From NCBI RefSeq assembly GCF_030812875.1, contig NZ_JAUSTN010000001.1, positions 247,670-311,669 of the forward strand: a stretch of DNA of 64,000 bases. The letters run 5' to 3'. Every line of letters starts with the position of its first letter. Positions within the stretch are counted from its first letter, which is position 1. This document shows, in pieces, positions 27,716 to 36,532 of this stretch. The DNA is from Peptoniphilus_B koenoeneniae (GTDB taxonomy: Bacteria > Bacillota > Clostridia > Tissierellales > Peptoniphilaceae). The notes beneath the pieces are model-generated. The model was not told where the DNA came from. It made no database searches and saw only the letters and a list, made by a program, of their open reading frames with translations. Position numbers and translations under genes: made by a program.

Positions 27716-29172
27716 TCTTTCCTCCTTAATTCTTTTAATAATCTTTCTTCGTCTTTTAAATTAAGGATTAAGTTTAAGCATTTTTTAATGAATATGATGC
27801 TTGTAATATTTATTGCTAATATAATTACTATGGCAAAAAATATTATGGCTTTTGATTCTCTTGTGTCTGATTTTAATGTTTCTTTGTCTTCTGTGTTTGC
27901 CTTTTCAGTTTTTTCACTGGCTTTTATCCCTAGGTTTGAGCTTGCATTTTCTCCTTGTGCTTTTACGCTTGCTTTTATTTCTTCAAGGCTTGGTGTTTTT
28001 TTGCTTATTGCTTTTACGCTTTTTGAGCTTTGTAAATTTCTTGAGCTTGTTGAAGTTTTTATTTTTTGTGATTTTGGTGCTTTTACAGAGTTCATAAAGG
28101 CTTTTGCTTTTGATGTTTTTTGGGAGTTTGTTGTTTTAAGCTTTGGTCCTTGTGTTTTATTGTCTATGGAGTTTGTTACTTTTGTTTTATTTTCTGCTAG
28201 TTTTACCAAGGCATAGTTGCCTGGATTTTTTCCCCTAAATTTTACGTGTTCTCCGTCAATTTCAAAGTTTACTTCTTTTTTGCCTTCTGTGAAGTCATAC
28301 ACTTTTAAGTTATCGTCTTTTGAAAACTTAAATAGTGGAAGTTTTATTTCAAAATCTTTTTTAGGTTTTATTTTTTCTCTTTTGCCTTGTACGTCTTCTT
28401 TGTCTAGGACTTTGTCAACTGGTCCCAAAAATTCAATGTTATATACTGCTACTTGATCTAAGGGTGTAAATTTGGATGAAACTTCTTCTGCTGCTTTTCC
28501 AGAGAGTTTGTTTCCATAAAAGGTGTATTCTTTGTCAAAGGTGTCCGGATCTGCGTAAACCCATATTCCCTTGTTTTGAAGGACTGCTTTTTCTTTTGGA
28601 TTAAATTCTTTCTTTTTAGGTCCTTCTTCAAATTCCTTTATTAGTTTAGCGTCTTCATAGTTGATTTTTTCAAGTTTTGAAAAGTCAAGTTTTAGTCTTG
28701 CTTTTATGGGTGCATCTCCCATAGGCTCAACTTTAGGGTCAACATAAACATAGGTCATTTCGTTTTTATTTAGCAGGCTAGTTTTAAATACTGATGGCCT
28801 TTTTTCTTCTTCGTCAGGAATTTCCATGGTAAAAGATCCCCTGTCTGCTGGATAAAAAATCCCATCTTCTTTTTGCACATATAAATTTACAAGGGATGCT
28901 ATTAATTTCATGTACTCCATCTTTCCTGAACCTATGTATAAATATCCTTCTTTATTTTTTACCTCTATCTCTGCTGTTTGATTTAAAGCTTTATTTCCCA
29001 TGCTTTCTTTTTCTTCTATTGAATGCCAAAGTTTTATTGGAATTTTATAAAAACCGTCTTCTAAGCCAAGATCTTCTTTTTTTGGAAATTCTGAATCCAT
29101 TTCCTTTGAAAAGCTTATTTTCGGTAAAAAAATTAAAAATAAAATCAAAAAAAATACGTATTTCTTTTTAAT
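27712..29172 (-). CDS. Membrane-anchored single-NEAT protein, first gene of the heme operon; likely ATT start
   Basis: About 486 residues. One NEAT domain near the N-terminus (YKIPIKLWHS, KESMGNKALN, RLKLDFSKLE), a lysine/serine-rich middle, and a C-terminal membrane helix (AIIFFAIVIILAINITSIIFI). Only a TTG at 29148 is available as a usual start, which would begin inside the signal peptide. The in-frame ATT at 29172-29170 lies eight bases after GGAGG and gives a perfect signal sequence (KKKYVFFLILFLIFL). I therefore propose ATT initiation. The role is probably accepting heme from the S-layer proteins. Confidence 0.8.
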   Translation of the reverse strand: MKKKYVFFLILFLIFLPKISFSKEMDSEFPKKEDLGLEDGFYKIPIKLWHSIEEKESMGNKALNQTAEIEVKNKEGYLYIGSGKMEYMKLIASLVNLYVQKEDGIFYPADRGSFTMEIPDEEEKRPSVFKTSLLNKNEMTYVYVDPKVEPMGDAPIKARLKLDFSKLEKINYEDAKLIKEFEEGPKKKEFNPKEKAVLQNKGIWVYADPDTFDKEYTFYGNKLSGKAAEEVSSKFTPLDQVAVYNIEFLGPVDKVLDKEDVQGKREKIKPKKDFEIKLPLFKFSKDDNLKVYDFTEGKKEVNFEIDGEHVKFRGKNPGNYALVKLAENKTKVTNSIDNKTQGPKLKTTNSQKTSKAKAFMNSVKAPKSQKIKTSTSSRNLQSSKSVKAISKKTPSLEEIKASVKAQGENASSNLGIKASEKTEKANTEDKETLKSDTRESKAIIFFAIVIILAINITSIIFIKKCLNLILNLKDEERLLKELRRKE

Positions 29173-29203
29173 TTTAAAAACCTCCTTTTTGTAATTTATA
29201 ATT

Positions 29204-29229
29204 TGATAATTGATATCATCTTAATTATA
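29204..29229 (-). promoter_or_regulatory. Promoter -10 box and Fur-like operator of the heme operon
   Basis: The minus strand has TATAAT (29224-29229). Five bases downstream is TGATATCAATTATCA (29204-29218), matching 12 of 14 defined positions of the Fur 7-1-7 box. It overlaps the expected transcription start, as an iron repressor site would. The same 13-base core occurs before the DUF454 operon at 33944. Confidence 0.65.
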
Positions 29230-29267
29230 GACGTATTTATATTTTTTTAAAGATTTTTTATAAAAAA

Positions 29268-29293
29268 AATAAGTTAACCCGAGTTAACTTATT
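29268..29293 (-). terminator. Terminator of the DUF454/ABC/regulator operon, containing a GTTAACC palindrome
   Basis: Arms AATAAGTTAAC and GTTAACTTATT with a 4-base loop are followed on the minus strand by a run of eight T. It lies 90 bases downstream of the regulator gene. The palindrome also matches a motif at 29381-29396 and 34095-34110, so it could double as an operator. Confidence 0.7.
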
Positions 29294-29380
29294 TTTGATT
29301 TTTTATTTTCTTTTTGATAATTAATTTTATTAAGTTTAAATTTAAGCCATTATTTTTAAATAATGATAATTATTTTTGAT

Positions 29381-29396
29381 ATTAACTTAGGTTAAC
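29381..29396. promoter_or_regulatory. Imperfect GTTAACC palindrome at the regulator gene's stop codon
   Basis: The minus strand reads GTTAACCTAAGTTAAT, matching the consensus GTTAACCNNRGTTAAY shared with 29273-29288 and 34095-34110. It is a candidate operator for the adjacent DtxR-like protein. Confidence 0.4.
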
Positions 29397-30203
29397 AAAA
29401 AAAATAAAATTTGCTTTTTCTACATGACTGATAAAACCTATTTGGGATTTTATGGTTAAATTCACTGATGTTTGCATAGAGCTTTTCCCCAATTTGTTCC
29501 AATATTTTACAACTTTTAGGGGAATTTTAAAAATTCCATTTTCTCCATCTATTTTATGGATTCCTTTTTCGTCTTCATAGCATAAGATTATTGCTATGGC
29601 TTTTTTATTGTATCCTCCATGAATTTTTTCTATTATTTTTGATTTTATACAAATGTAGGCTTCTTCGTCTTCTATTATTTCAAAATTTTTTTCAAATCCC
29701 ATCATTGCCATGGAGTTTTCAACAAAGGACTCCTTGTTATTTTCACTGATTTTATAGATTGTTAGATGGGTTTCACAGGGAAATTTTGAATATATGTTAA
29801 GGATGTCCTCTCCCGCTATTTTAGTTTTTAATTTTTCTATTTCTTTTATTTTTTCTGAAAGGTCTTCTATAACGTCATTTAAATTTTCTATATAAATTAA
29901 TTCTTCTGCTATTTCTCTATTTTTTTCGTCTTTTATTTTAAAGGCGTTTTCTACTATTATTTGTGAATTACTTATTTTTTTATTGTATGCTTCTGCGTAT
30001 TTTTCTCCTATGGCTGTTAAATAATATCTGTTTAATTCTTTATAGAATATGCCTAAGATAACCATTCTATCCATTATTTTTTTTGCGTTTGCCTTGGAGC
30101 AATAAAAGTTTTTTGAAAATTCAGTTATTGTATTTTTTCCTGAATTATTGTTTAAAAATAAAAGATATTGGACCTGCATTTTTGTTAGATCTGTTTTTTT
30201 CAT
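29382..30203 (-). CDS. DtxR-like winged-helix regulator with a NEAT-like C-terminal region
   Basis: 273 residues. An N-terminal winged helix (~7-70: YLLFLNN, KANAKKIMDRMVILGIFYK, YYLTAIGEKYAE) is followed by a helical stretch (~80-125) that resembles the DtxR/MntR dimer domain but has YIEN where metal-binding family members have IEH. Residues ~144-190 (LTIYKI, FVENSMAMMGF) and ~222-270 (FKIPLKVV, GKSSMQTSVNLTI) each look like the first strand, SM helix and second strand of a NEAT domain. The last gene of the ABC operon and next to the heme operon, it is a candidate heme- or iron-responsive regulator. The C-terminal reading is an inference from pattern only. Confidence 0.6.
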   Translation of the reverse strand: MKKTDLTKMQVQYLLFLNNNSGKNTITEFSKNFYCSKANAKKIMDRMVILGIFYKELNRYYLTAIGEKYAEAYNKKISNSQIIVENAFKIKDEKNREIAEELIYIENLNDVIEDLSEKIKEIEKLKTKIAGEDILNIYSKFPCETHLTIYKISENNKESFVENSMAMMGFEKNFEIIEDEEAYICIKSKIIEKIHGGYNKKAIAIILCYEDEKGIHKIDGENGIFKIPLKVVKYWNKLGKSSMQTSVNLTIKSQIGFISHVEKANFIFFVNLS

Positions 30204-31862
30204 TTACGAACTTATACTCCTTTCCATATTTATTATACGATCACAGATTCTAAGGGTGCTTTTCCTATGGGAGGATATAAAAATTGTTTTGTTGTCTTTT
30301 TCTTTGTAGAGGGATTTTAATATTATTCCTTCGTTATAAGCGTCTATGTTTGCTGTTGGTTCATCTAAGATATATAATTTTGAATCTCTTAGGAAGATTC
30401 TTGCCAGGGCAAGTCTTTGAATTTGTCCTGTTGAAAGTAGGGTCTTATCTTTTACTATCTCTGTGTCAAATCCTTTTTCTAAGGATTCTATGAAGTCATA
30501 TATGTTTGCTTTTTTTGTTGCTTCTATTAATTCTTCTTCTTTTGCGTCTTCTTTTGCTATTAATAAATTTTCTCTTATTGTTCCTTTAAAAAGATGGCTT
30601 TCTTGAGCTACATAGGAAATATTTTCTCTTAAGTTTTTGCTATTTATATTTTTTATATTTTCACTGTTTAAGAAAATTTCGCCTTTTTTTGGATCAAAGA
30701 ATCTCATTATTAATTTTAAAATTGTAGATTTTCCGCAACCGCTTTTTCCTTGAAGTCCTATTATTTCGTTTAATTTTCCTGATAGGTTAAAGTTTTTTAT
30801 TAATTCTGTTTCATCATAAGAAAATTCTATGTTTTTAAGGTCTATATTTTCGTAGCTTATATCTTTTTTGTTTTTAATTTCTTCTACTTCTGCTTTTTCT
30901 TTTAATATGCCCATTACTCTTTTTCCACATGCAAAGGTGAGTACTAAGTTGTTTCCAAGGGATGCTAAGGCTGATGTTGGTCCAAAGGATGATATAAATA
31001 TTGTTATTGGAAATATTAAATTTACAAAGTTTACTTGTCCATTTTTATAGAGATTAGATCCTATAAGTATAAATATTAAATCGGCTAGTATTATTAGGCT
31101 TGATGATATGGAAAAATTGTTCCCCATATTTTTTGACAATTTTTTTGAGGACCTGTTTAAATCTCTTGTTAATTTTCCTATTTCTTCAAATCTTTGCTCT
31201 TGCCTTGAAAAATTAATTATTTCTTTTATTCCCTTACAGCTTTCAAGGATTGATGAGTTTAGGTTTGATAGATTTTTTCTTTGGCTTTCTCCTACTTTTT
31301 TGCCTAATTTTTCAGTTATGACAGGAACAATTACTCCAAGAATTATATGAAAAATTAAAAGGCAAATACCATATTTTACATTTATTTTTAATAGGATTAT
31401 GAAAAATATAAGTGTGTGGAAAAATGCTATTAATACTGGCGATATTGTATGGGCATAAAATACTTCTAAAAGTTCTATGTCTGAGGTTATTATTGATATA
31501 AGTTGTCCCTTGTCTTTTGTGTCCATTTTTGCTGGGCATAGTCTTATTAAGCTTTTAAATACCAAATCTCTTATTATGGCAAGAGTTTTAAAGGCTACAT
31601 AGTGGTTGAAGAGTTGTTCAATATACTTAAATAGGGCTCTTAAAATTGCAAGGATAAGGAGTAAAATTAAAATATTTTTAAGTTTTATATTTTCTCCCAT
31701 ATATATTTTCCCAAAGTACAAAGAGCCAAGTCCTGGTATTAGACTTGCAAAAACATGTCCAGAAAGTCCGAACAAAATTGCAAAACACATTTGGATTTTT
31801 AATGGCTTTACAAGCCCTAAGAGGTCTTGTAAGAGAGTTTTTCTTTCTTTTAGACTTATCAT
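30204..31862 (-). CDS. ABC exporter-type half-transporter, CydC-like
   Basis: About 552 residues: six membrane helices, then an ATPase domain with Walker A GLQGKSGCGKST and Walker B KLYILDEPTANID. The signature is atypical (LSTGQIQR). I start at 31862 (MISLKERK); its ATGA overlaps the stop of the partner gene. The pair resembles CydDC/SiaFG-type heterodimeric transporters. Substrate is not readable; the locus suggests heme, a heme precursor or a thiol. Confidence 0.8.
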   Translation of the reverse strand: MISLKERKTLLQDLLGLVKPLKIQMCFAILFGLSGHVFASLIPGLGSLYFGKIYMGENIKLKNILILLLILAILRALFKYIEQLFNHYVAFKTLAIIRDLVFKSLIRLCPAKMDTKDKGQLISIITSDIELLEVFYAHTISPVLIAFFHTLIFFIILLKINVKYGICLLIFHIILGVIVPVITEKLGKKVGESQRKNLSNLNSSILESCKGIKEIINFSRQEQRFEEIGKLTRDLNRSSKKLSKNMGNNFSISSSLIILADLIFILIGSNLYKNGQVNFVNLIFPITIFISSFGPTSALASLGNNLVLTFACGKRVMGILKEKAEVEEIKNKKDISYENIDLKNIEFSYDETELIKNFNLSGKLNEIIGLQGKSGCGKSTILKLIMRFFDPKKGEIFLNSENIKNINSKNLRENISYVAQESHLFKGTIRENLLIAKEDAKEEELIEATKKANIYDFIESLEKGFDTEIVKDKTLLSTGQIQRLALARIFLRDSKLYILDEPTANIDAYNEGIILKSLYKEKDNKTIFISSHRKSTLRICDRIINMERSISS

Positions 31863-33565
31863 TTGACACCCCACATTTCTAAGTCCATTTGAGCCTTATA
31901 AAGCTTCGCAAAATTATTTTTATTTAGCATTTCTTCAAAGCTTCCTTCTTCTATTATTTTTTTATCCTGAACAAAGTATATATAGTCTGAGTTTTCTGTG
32001 TTTCTAAGTCTATGGGTTATTAAAATTATGTTCATATTTTTCTTCATTTCCGATAATACTTTTAATATTATTTCTTCTGATTCTATGTCTATATTTGAAA
32101 TAGCTTCGTCTAAAATTAAAACTTTCGGTTTTCTTAATATTGCTCTTGCTATGGAAATTCTTTGTTTTTGACCTCCGGACAGGTTATTTCCTTGGCTTTC
32201 AAGAAGTGTATCAAGTCCCTTTTGATTTTTAAAATATTCATAAAGTCCAACTATTTTTAAGCTTTCTTCCAGTTCTTCATCTTTTGCCAAGGGGTTTGCA
32301 AGAAGAAGATTATATTTTAAGCTTTGGCTAAAAATAAAGGGAGAATTATCTATCATACAGATATTTTCTATTAAGCTATCTGATTTTATATTGGTTTTTC
32401 CATTATAAATAATTGAGTCTTCTTTGTTTTTAAGCATTCCGCAAATTAGTTTTGCAATGGTCGATTTTCCTGAACCACTTTTTCCTACTAAACAAGTTAT
32501 TTGATTTTTATTAAATTTAAGGTTTAAATTTTCTAATATTTTTTCTTTGTCATAAGAAAAGTTAAGGTTATTAAAGCTTATTTCTACTTCTTCATCTGTA
32601 ATTTCATTTATACCATCTTCGGTTTCTTTTATGTCTAAAACTTCAAATAGGCTATTTGCTGCTGAAATTCCATTCATGGCTACATGGAAAAGAGCTCCAA
32701 GTCTTCTTAGGGGAGTAAAAAATTCTTGAGATAGTAAAATAAATGCAAAGCCTGTAAATATATTAATTTCTCCTTTACTGAAGTAATAAAGGGTCATAAA
32801 AATACTTGTGGCACTTCCTGTGTAGGAAACTAAGTCCATTACTGTTATATTGTTAAGCTGAACCATTAGAAGTTTCATTGTTTTCATTCTAAAATCTTCT
32901 GCCATCTTATTTAATTTTTCGTTATATTTGTCAGCGGTATTAAAGATTTTAAGGGTGCTTAGTCCATATAAAAAATCTATAAAAACTTCTCCCAAATTTG
33001 TGTATGATTTCCAATAGGATTTTACAACTCTTTTTGCAAGTTTTTGTACCATCATTATGGCTATGGGTATAAAGGGTATAAAAACAAGGGCTATTAGAGA
33101 AATTTTTATATTTATTAAGGACATTATTAAAAATAAAATAAGGGGTCCTAAAATTGAAAAAATTAGTTGGGGCAAGAGTTCTCCATAAAATATATTAAGT
33201 TGCTCTATTCCTTCTACACTTAAGTTTATTATTTCAGATATAGATATTTTTTCTCCATATTCCATTTTAAATCCATAAATTTTTCTAAAAAGTCTTTGTC
33301 TTAAAGATTTTTTTATATTTACTGATACTTTATAGGATATGTAGGAGTTTATTTTTATTATTAAAATTTTTGCAATTATTATTAATAATATTTGAATTAT
33401 AAATATTTTTTCTTCATATTTTCCTGCTACAATTTCTTCTATAAATTTACCTATGGCAAATATTAAGGCTATATTTGTTAAAAGTTCAAGTATTTTTAAA
33501 ATTATTAAGGTTATTATGGATTTTTTTTCTCTACCTATTTCATTTAAAAGTTTTTTATTTAGCAT
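31859..33565 (-). CDS. ABC exporter-type half-transporter, CydD-like
   Basis: 568 residues: an N-terminal six-helix membrane domain and a C-terminal ATPase with Walker A LVGKSGSGKST, signature NLSGGQKQR and Walker B VLILDEAISNID. It overlaps the DUF454 gene upstream by 11 bases and the CydC-like gene downstream by 4, so all are one operon. The family exports small molecules, but some members act in uptake. The direction here is open. Confidence 0.82.
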   Translation of the reverse strand: MLNKKLLNEIGREKKSIITLIILKILELLTNIALIFAIGKFIEEIVAGKYEEKIFIIQILLIIIAKILIIKINSYISYKVSVNIKKSLRQRLFRKIYGFKMEYGEKISISEIINLSVEGIEQLNIFYGELLPQLIFSILGPLILFLIMSLINIKISLIALVFIPFIPIAIMMVQKLAKRVVKSYWKSYTNLGEVFIDFLYGLSTLKIFNTADKYNEKLNKMAEDFRMKTMKLLMVQLNNITVMDLVSYTGSATSIFMTLYYFSKGEINIFTGFAFILLSQEFFTPLRRLGALFHVAMNGISAANSLFEVLDIKETEDGINEITDEEVEISFNNLNFSYDKEKILENLNLKFNKNQITCLVGKSGSGKSTIAKLICGMLKNKEDSIIYNGKTNIKSDSLIENICMIDNSPFIFSQSLKYNLLLANPLAKDEELEESLKIVGLYEYFKNQKGLDTLLESQGNNLSGGQKQRISIARAILRKPKVLILDEAISNIDIESEEIILKVLSEMKKNMNIILITHRLRNTENSDYIYFVQDKKIIEEGSFEEMLNKNNFAKLYKAQMDLEMWGVK

Positions 33566-33932
33566 CTTTCATCTCCTTAACAGTCTTAACTTTTGTGAAA
33601 AAATAAATATAGTGAAAAAGTAAAACCATAATAAGACAAATTCTTCCATGAGAATTTTTTACCAAGTAAAATGATATTCCTATAAAAAGAGTTATCGTGG
33701 CTAAAATTTTTATCTTTTTCTTTAGGCTAAGGCCTTCTTTGTTTTTTATAGGCTCTAGGTTATTTTTATAAATTTTTGTATTTTTAAACCATTTTTCAAA
33801 CTTTTTTGATCCTCTTGCAAAGCATGCTGTTGCTAAAAGTAGAAAAGGTGTTGCCGGTAAAAGTGGCAAATATATTCCAACTATACCTATTCCTAAAAAA
33901 ATAAATCCTAAAATTATAAATATGTATTTCAA
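33555..33932 (-). CDS. DUF454 (YbaN-type) small membrane protein
   Basis: 125 residues with the DUF454 hallmark LGIVGIYLPLLPATPFLLLATACFARGS near the N-terminus and two further hydrophobic segments. Function is unknown. It often accompanies heme or respiratory genes, and a protein of this kind lies in the streptococcal heme operon as I recall it. It is the first gene of the operon with the CydDC-like pair. Confidence 0.82.
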   Translation of the reverse strand: MKYIFIILGFIFLGIGIVGIYLPLLPATPFLLLATACFARGSKKFEKWFKNTKIYKNNLEPIKNKEGLSLKKKIKILATITLFIGISFYLVKNSHGRICLIMVLLFHYIYFFTKVKTVKEMKDAK

Positions 33933-33943
33933 AAATTACCTCC

Positions 33944-33980
33944 TGATAATTGATATTATTATGCTTTTGATAGTATCAAA
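33944..33980 (-). promoter_or_regulatory. Two operator-like boxes before the DUF454 operon
   Basis: TGATAATTGATATTA at 33944-33958 repeats the core of the heme-operon box at 29204. TTTGATAGTATCAAA at 33966-33980 is a perfect 7-1-7 palindrome. Both lie between the likely promoter and the ribosome site, as expected for iron or heme repression. Confidence 0.6.
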
Positions 33981-34094
33981 GTAATTTTTTAAAGTAAAGG
34001 TTTTTGATAAGATTTATTCTTTACCTTTTTTTGTTTATTTCTTATTTTTCTTCTACAAGTTTGTATATATCTACTTTTTATTGTTTTTAAATTT

Positions 34095-34110
34095 GTTAAC
34101 CGGGGTTAAC
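34095..34110. promoter_or_regulatory. Perfect 7-2-7 palindrome GTTAACC-GG-GGTTAAC
   Basis: It lies upstream of the DUF454 operon. A T tract follows only on the plus strand, where no gene needs a terminator, so an operator role is more likely. Related to 29273-29288 and 29381-29396. Confidence 0.5.
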
Positions 34111-34130
34111 TTTTTTTGATTTTTTAATAA

Positions 34131-34162
34131 AAAAACTTCTCGCAATTTTTACGAGAAGTTTT
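34131..34162 (-). terminator. Terminator of pepC
   Basis: Arms AAAACTTCTCG and CGAGAAGTTTT around a short loop, followed on the minus strand by T-rich sequence, just downstream of the pepC stop codon. Confidence 0.85.
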
Positions 34163-34179
34163 ATATTATATATCTTTTT

Positions 34180-35517
34180 TTATGCAAGTGAACCCATTGG
34201 ATCCCATGGTTCAAGTTCAGTTGGTTTACTTTCATATGCTTTTACTATTTCTTGTGAAATATTCTTTTTGTTAATTAATACTTGATACATATATTCGTTA
34301 AACCATTCATCACTCATTACTAAAAATCCATTATAGCCTGCATCTTTTCCCCATGAATTTTCTACACGATAGCGATTTATTTTGTCTTTTTCTTCATCAT
34401 AGTCGCATCCCATAAATACCATTGCATGAGTCATTAAGCTTTCTTTATAGTCAAGACGTTCTTCTTTATTAAATTTAAAGTCAACTCCTAAAAGTTCATC
34501 TACTCTTAAACTTTCAAGGTCAAGTCTTGATCCTTGTCTATAGAAGTTTTGTCCTACGTCACATCCAAACCAAACAGGTTCACCACTTTGAAGTTGCTTT
34601 AAAACCATTTTTTTCATTTCTTCAATAGGAACATTTACATATCTTACAATGTCTCCTTCTACAACATTTCCAAGATATTTTACGGTGTAGGATTTGTAAT
34701 ATGGTTTGTCTTTTGTTGGTGCGTTTATAACTGAAATATAATCATCAAGATTCATTCCTACAAATTTATCAAAAAATTCATTTGGACTTAAATTTTTATG
34801 TGAAATAAATTTATCGTCTTTATCTCTTGCTTCAAAATCAATTTTGCTTGGTGGTGTTCCTAAGCAAATGCATAGGGTACGATAAATGGCTTTCATGTCT
34901 TCTTCTATTATTTTTTGAATTTCTTCATCTGATTTTCCATTTTCATGGGCATTTCTTAAATCTTTTGCAAACATTCTTAACATCTTTGTTAAATATGAAT
35001 CCATACTTGATGTATTTGAAGAGTTTTCTGTTTCTGGCATTGAATATTTTGGGACTATTCCATATTTTTTAACTATATTTTTTAGCATATCCCATTGTCC
35101 ACCATCTCCCATAGGGTCTGTTAAAAGATGGCTTACTAATCTTCCATGTACATCTTGGTCAAATGTTTTTACAATTGATTGTAAAAAATAATGAGAGCGC
35201 TCAAGTTTGTCATAAAATAAAGTATAGTTTTGTGAAAGTTCAAATTCTTTTAAATTATTTTTTTGACAAAGTTTATATTCCATAAGGTTTAAAGATGCAA
35301 ACATCCAGCAACGTCCTGATTTTTTTTGGTTTCTAACTTCTGTTTCTTTTAAGTTTATATTGAAAGTATGACGATTTTGATTTATTTTGTCTTCAAATCT
35401 GTCAACGGATGCTTCTAAAAGTCCTGTGTTTGTTGCAGCACGTTGAGCTATTCTATTTGTGCGACAGGATTCAAATTCATCTTTTAATTTTTTTAAAAAT
35501 TCTTTACTTATTTCCAT
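34180..35517 (-). CDS. pepC: Aminopeptidase C / bleomycin hydrolase (C1B cysteine peptidase)
   Basis: 445 residues, the usual length. The catalytic Cys is in KKSGRCWMFASLN (~72), the catalytic His in SLMTHAMVFMG and the Asn in VENSWGKDAG. Cytoplasmic PepC removes N-terminal residues from peptides and also inactivates bleomycin-like compounds. It is a single-gene unit with its own terminator. With pepT and pepD it indicates active peptide catabolism. Confidence 0.95.
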   Translation of the reverse strand: MEISKEFLKKLKDEFESCRTNRIAQRAATNTGLLEASVDRFEDKINQNRHTFNINLKETEVRNQKKSGRCWMFASLNLMEYKLCQKNNLKEFELSQNYTLFYDKLERSHYFLQSIVKTFDQDVHGRLVSHLLTDPMGDGGQWDMLKNIVKKYGIVPKYSMPETENSSNTSSMDSYLTKMLRMFAKDLRNAHENGKSDEEIQKIIEEDMKAIYRTLCICLGTPPSKIDFEARDKDDKFISHKNLSPNEFFDKFVGMNLDDYISVINAPTKDKPYYKSYTVKYLGNVVEGDIVRYVNVPIEEMKKMVLKQLQSGEPVWFGCDVGQNFYRQGSRLDLESLRVDELLGVDFKFNKEERLDYKESLMTHAMVFMGCDYDEEKDKINRYRVENSWGKDAGYNGFLVMSDEWFNEYMYQVLINKKNISQEIVKAYESKPTELEPWDPMGSLA

Positions 35518-35602
35518 AAATTCCTCCTTTTTTATTTACATTACTATAATAGCCCTTATGATAATAAAATTCAATTCTTCCTAGTGAATTTAATTGTAAG
35601 CT

Positions 35603-36472
35603 TTATAAGCCTCTTAAATATTCCGGTCTATAATTATTATTCATAATGGCATTTTCTATTTGTTTTTTTAATTTCTCAACATCTTCAGGTATCTGACCTT
35701 TTAATGACAAATAATTTGATGCGTGGTTTGAACGAAATATTGTTGGTCCTTTGCCCTTATAAAAGCTTAAAAAATAATATATTTCTTCTAATGATTCTTT
35801 GGGATTTTGCAAATAAAATTTACCTTGCATATATTTTTCATAAAGTTCAGAGCCAGGCTCTAAAGTCAATGCTAAAAATGATAAGTATTCTGGATTCATT
35901 TCTGATATTAAATCTCCTGTATCCTTTGCATATTCTAAAATATTTTTATTTTCTCCAAGACCTGTTATAAGGGTTAAACTTTGTTTTATATTTGCAGCAT
36001 GAAGTTTTTTTGCCGCCTTTAAAAAACTTTCTCTATTTTCAGTCTTTTTTATTTTTTTTAATAGTAGGTCCGAACCTGTTTCTACTCCCATGTAAACAAT
36101 TTCTATTCCAGACTCTTTAATTTCTTTTAATTCTTCTAAAGATTTTTTGTTTACATCTTTTGCAGTTGAATATATTCCTATTCTTTCAATGTAAGGGAAG
36201 AGTTCTTTAATTTTTTTATTAAGTCTTATTATTCTTTCCTTAGATAGGCAAAGACCGTCTCCATCACCTATAAAAGCTCTTCTATATCCATTAAAATTTT
36301 TTGATTCTTCTTCAAGTTCTTTAAATAATTTTTCTTCATCTTTTACATAAAAATAATCGTCTTTATACATGGAGCAAAAGGTGCAGGTATTGTTACTACA
36401 CCCAACAGTAGCCTGAACAATTAAACTCCTCCATTCTGATGGAGGTCTATAAACTTTTCCTATATATTCCAA
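35603..36472 (-). CDS. Radical SAM protein of unknown substrate
   Basis: 289 residues with a C-x4-C-x2-C cluster motif, GCSNNTCTFCSMYKDD (~25-40), typical of a widespread group of short radical SAM proteins. GDGDGLCLS and MGVETGSD, typical TIM-barrel positions in Elp3/MiaB-like folds, are also present. No partner gene is adjacent. A heme-related role is conceivable from its position but nothing in the sequence shows it. Confidence 0.82.
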   Translation of the reverse strand: MEYIGKVYRPPSEWRSLIVQATVGCSNNTCTFCSMYKDDYFYVKDEEKLFKELEEESKNFNGYRRAFIGDGDGLCLSKERIIRLNKKIKELFPYIERIGIYSTAKDVNKKSLEELKEIKESGIEIVYMGVETGSDLLLKKIKKTENRESFLKAAKKLHAANIKQSLTLITGLGENKNILEYAKDTGDLISEMNPEYLSFLALTLEPGSELYEKYMQGKFYLQNPKESLEEIYYFLSFYKGKGPTIFRSNHASNYLSLKGQIPEDVEKLKKQIENAIMNNNYRPEYLRGL

Positions 36473-36532
36473 ATAATCACCTCAAAAAAACCGGAATTAT
36501 TTTAATTAATAACCCCTGTTTTTAAATTTATT

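Noticed and set aside
27712..29148. TTG at 29148 as start of the first heme-operon gene
   Set aside because: No ribosome site at proper distance and it removes the basic part of the signal peptide.
35603..36472. Radical SAM protein as the anaerobic heme-degrading enzyme (HmuW/ChuW type)
   Set aside because: It is too short, has a C-x4-C-x2-C motif and none of the HemN-like features expected.
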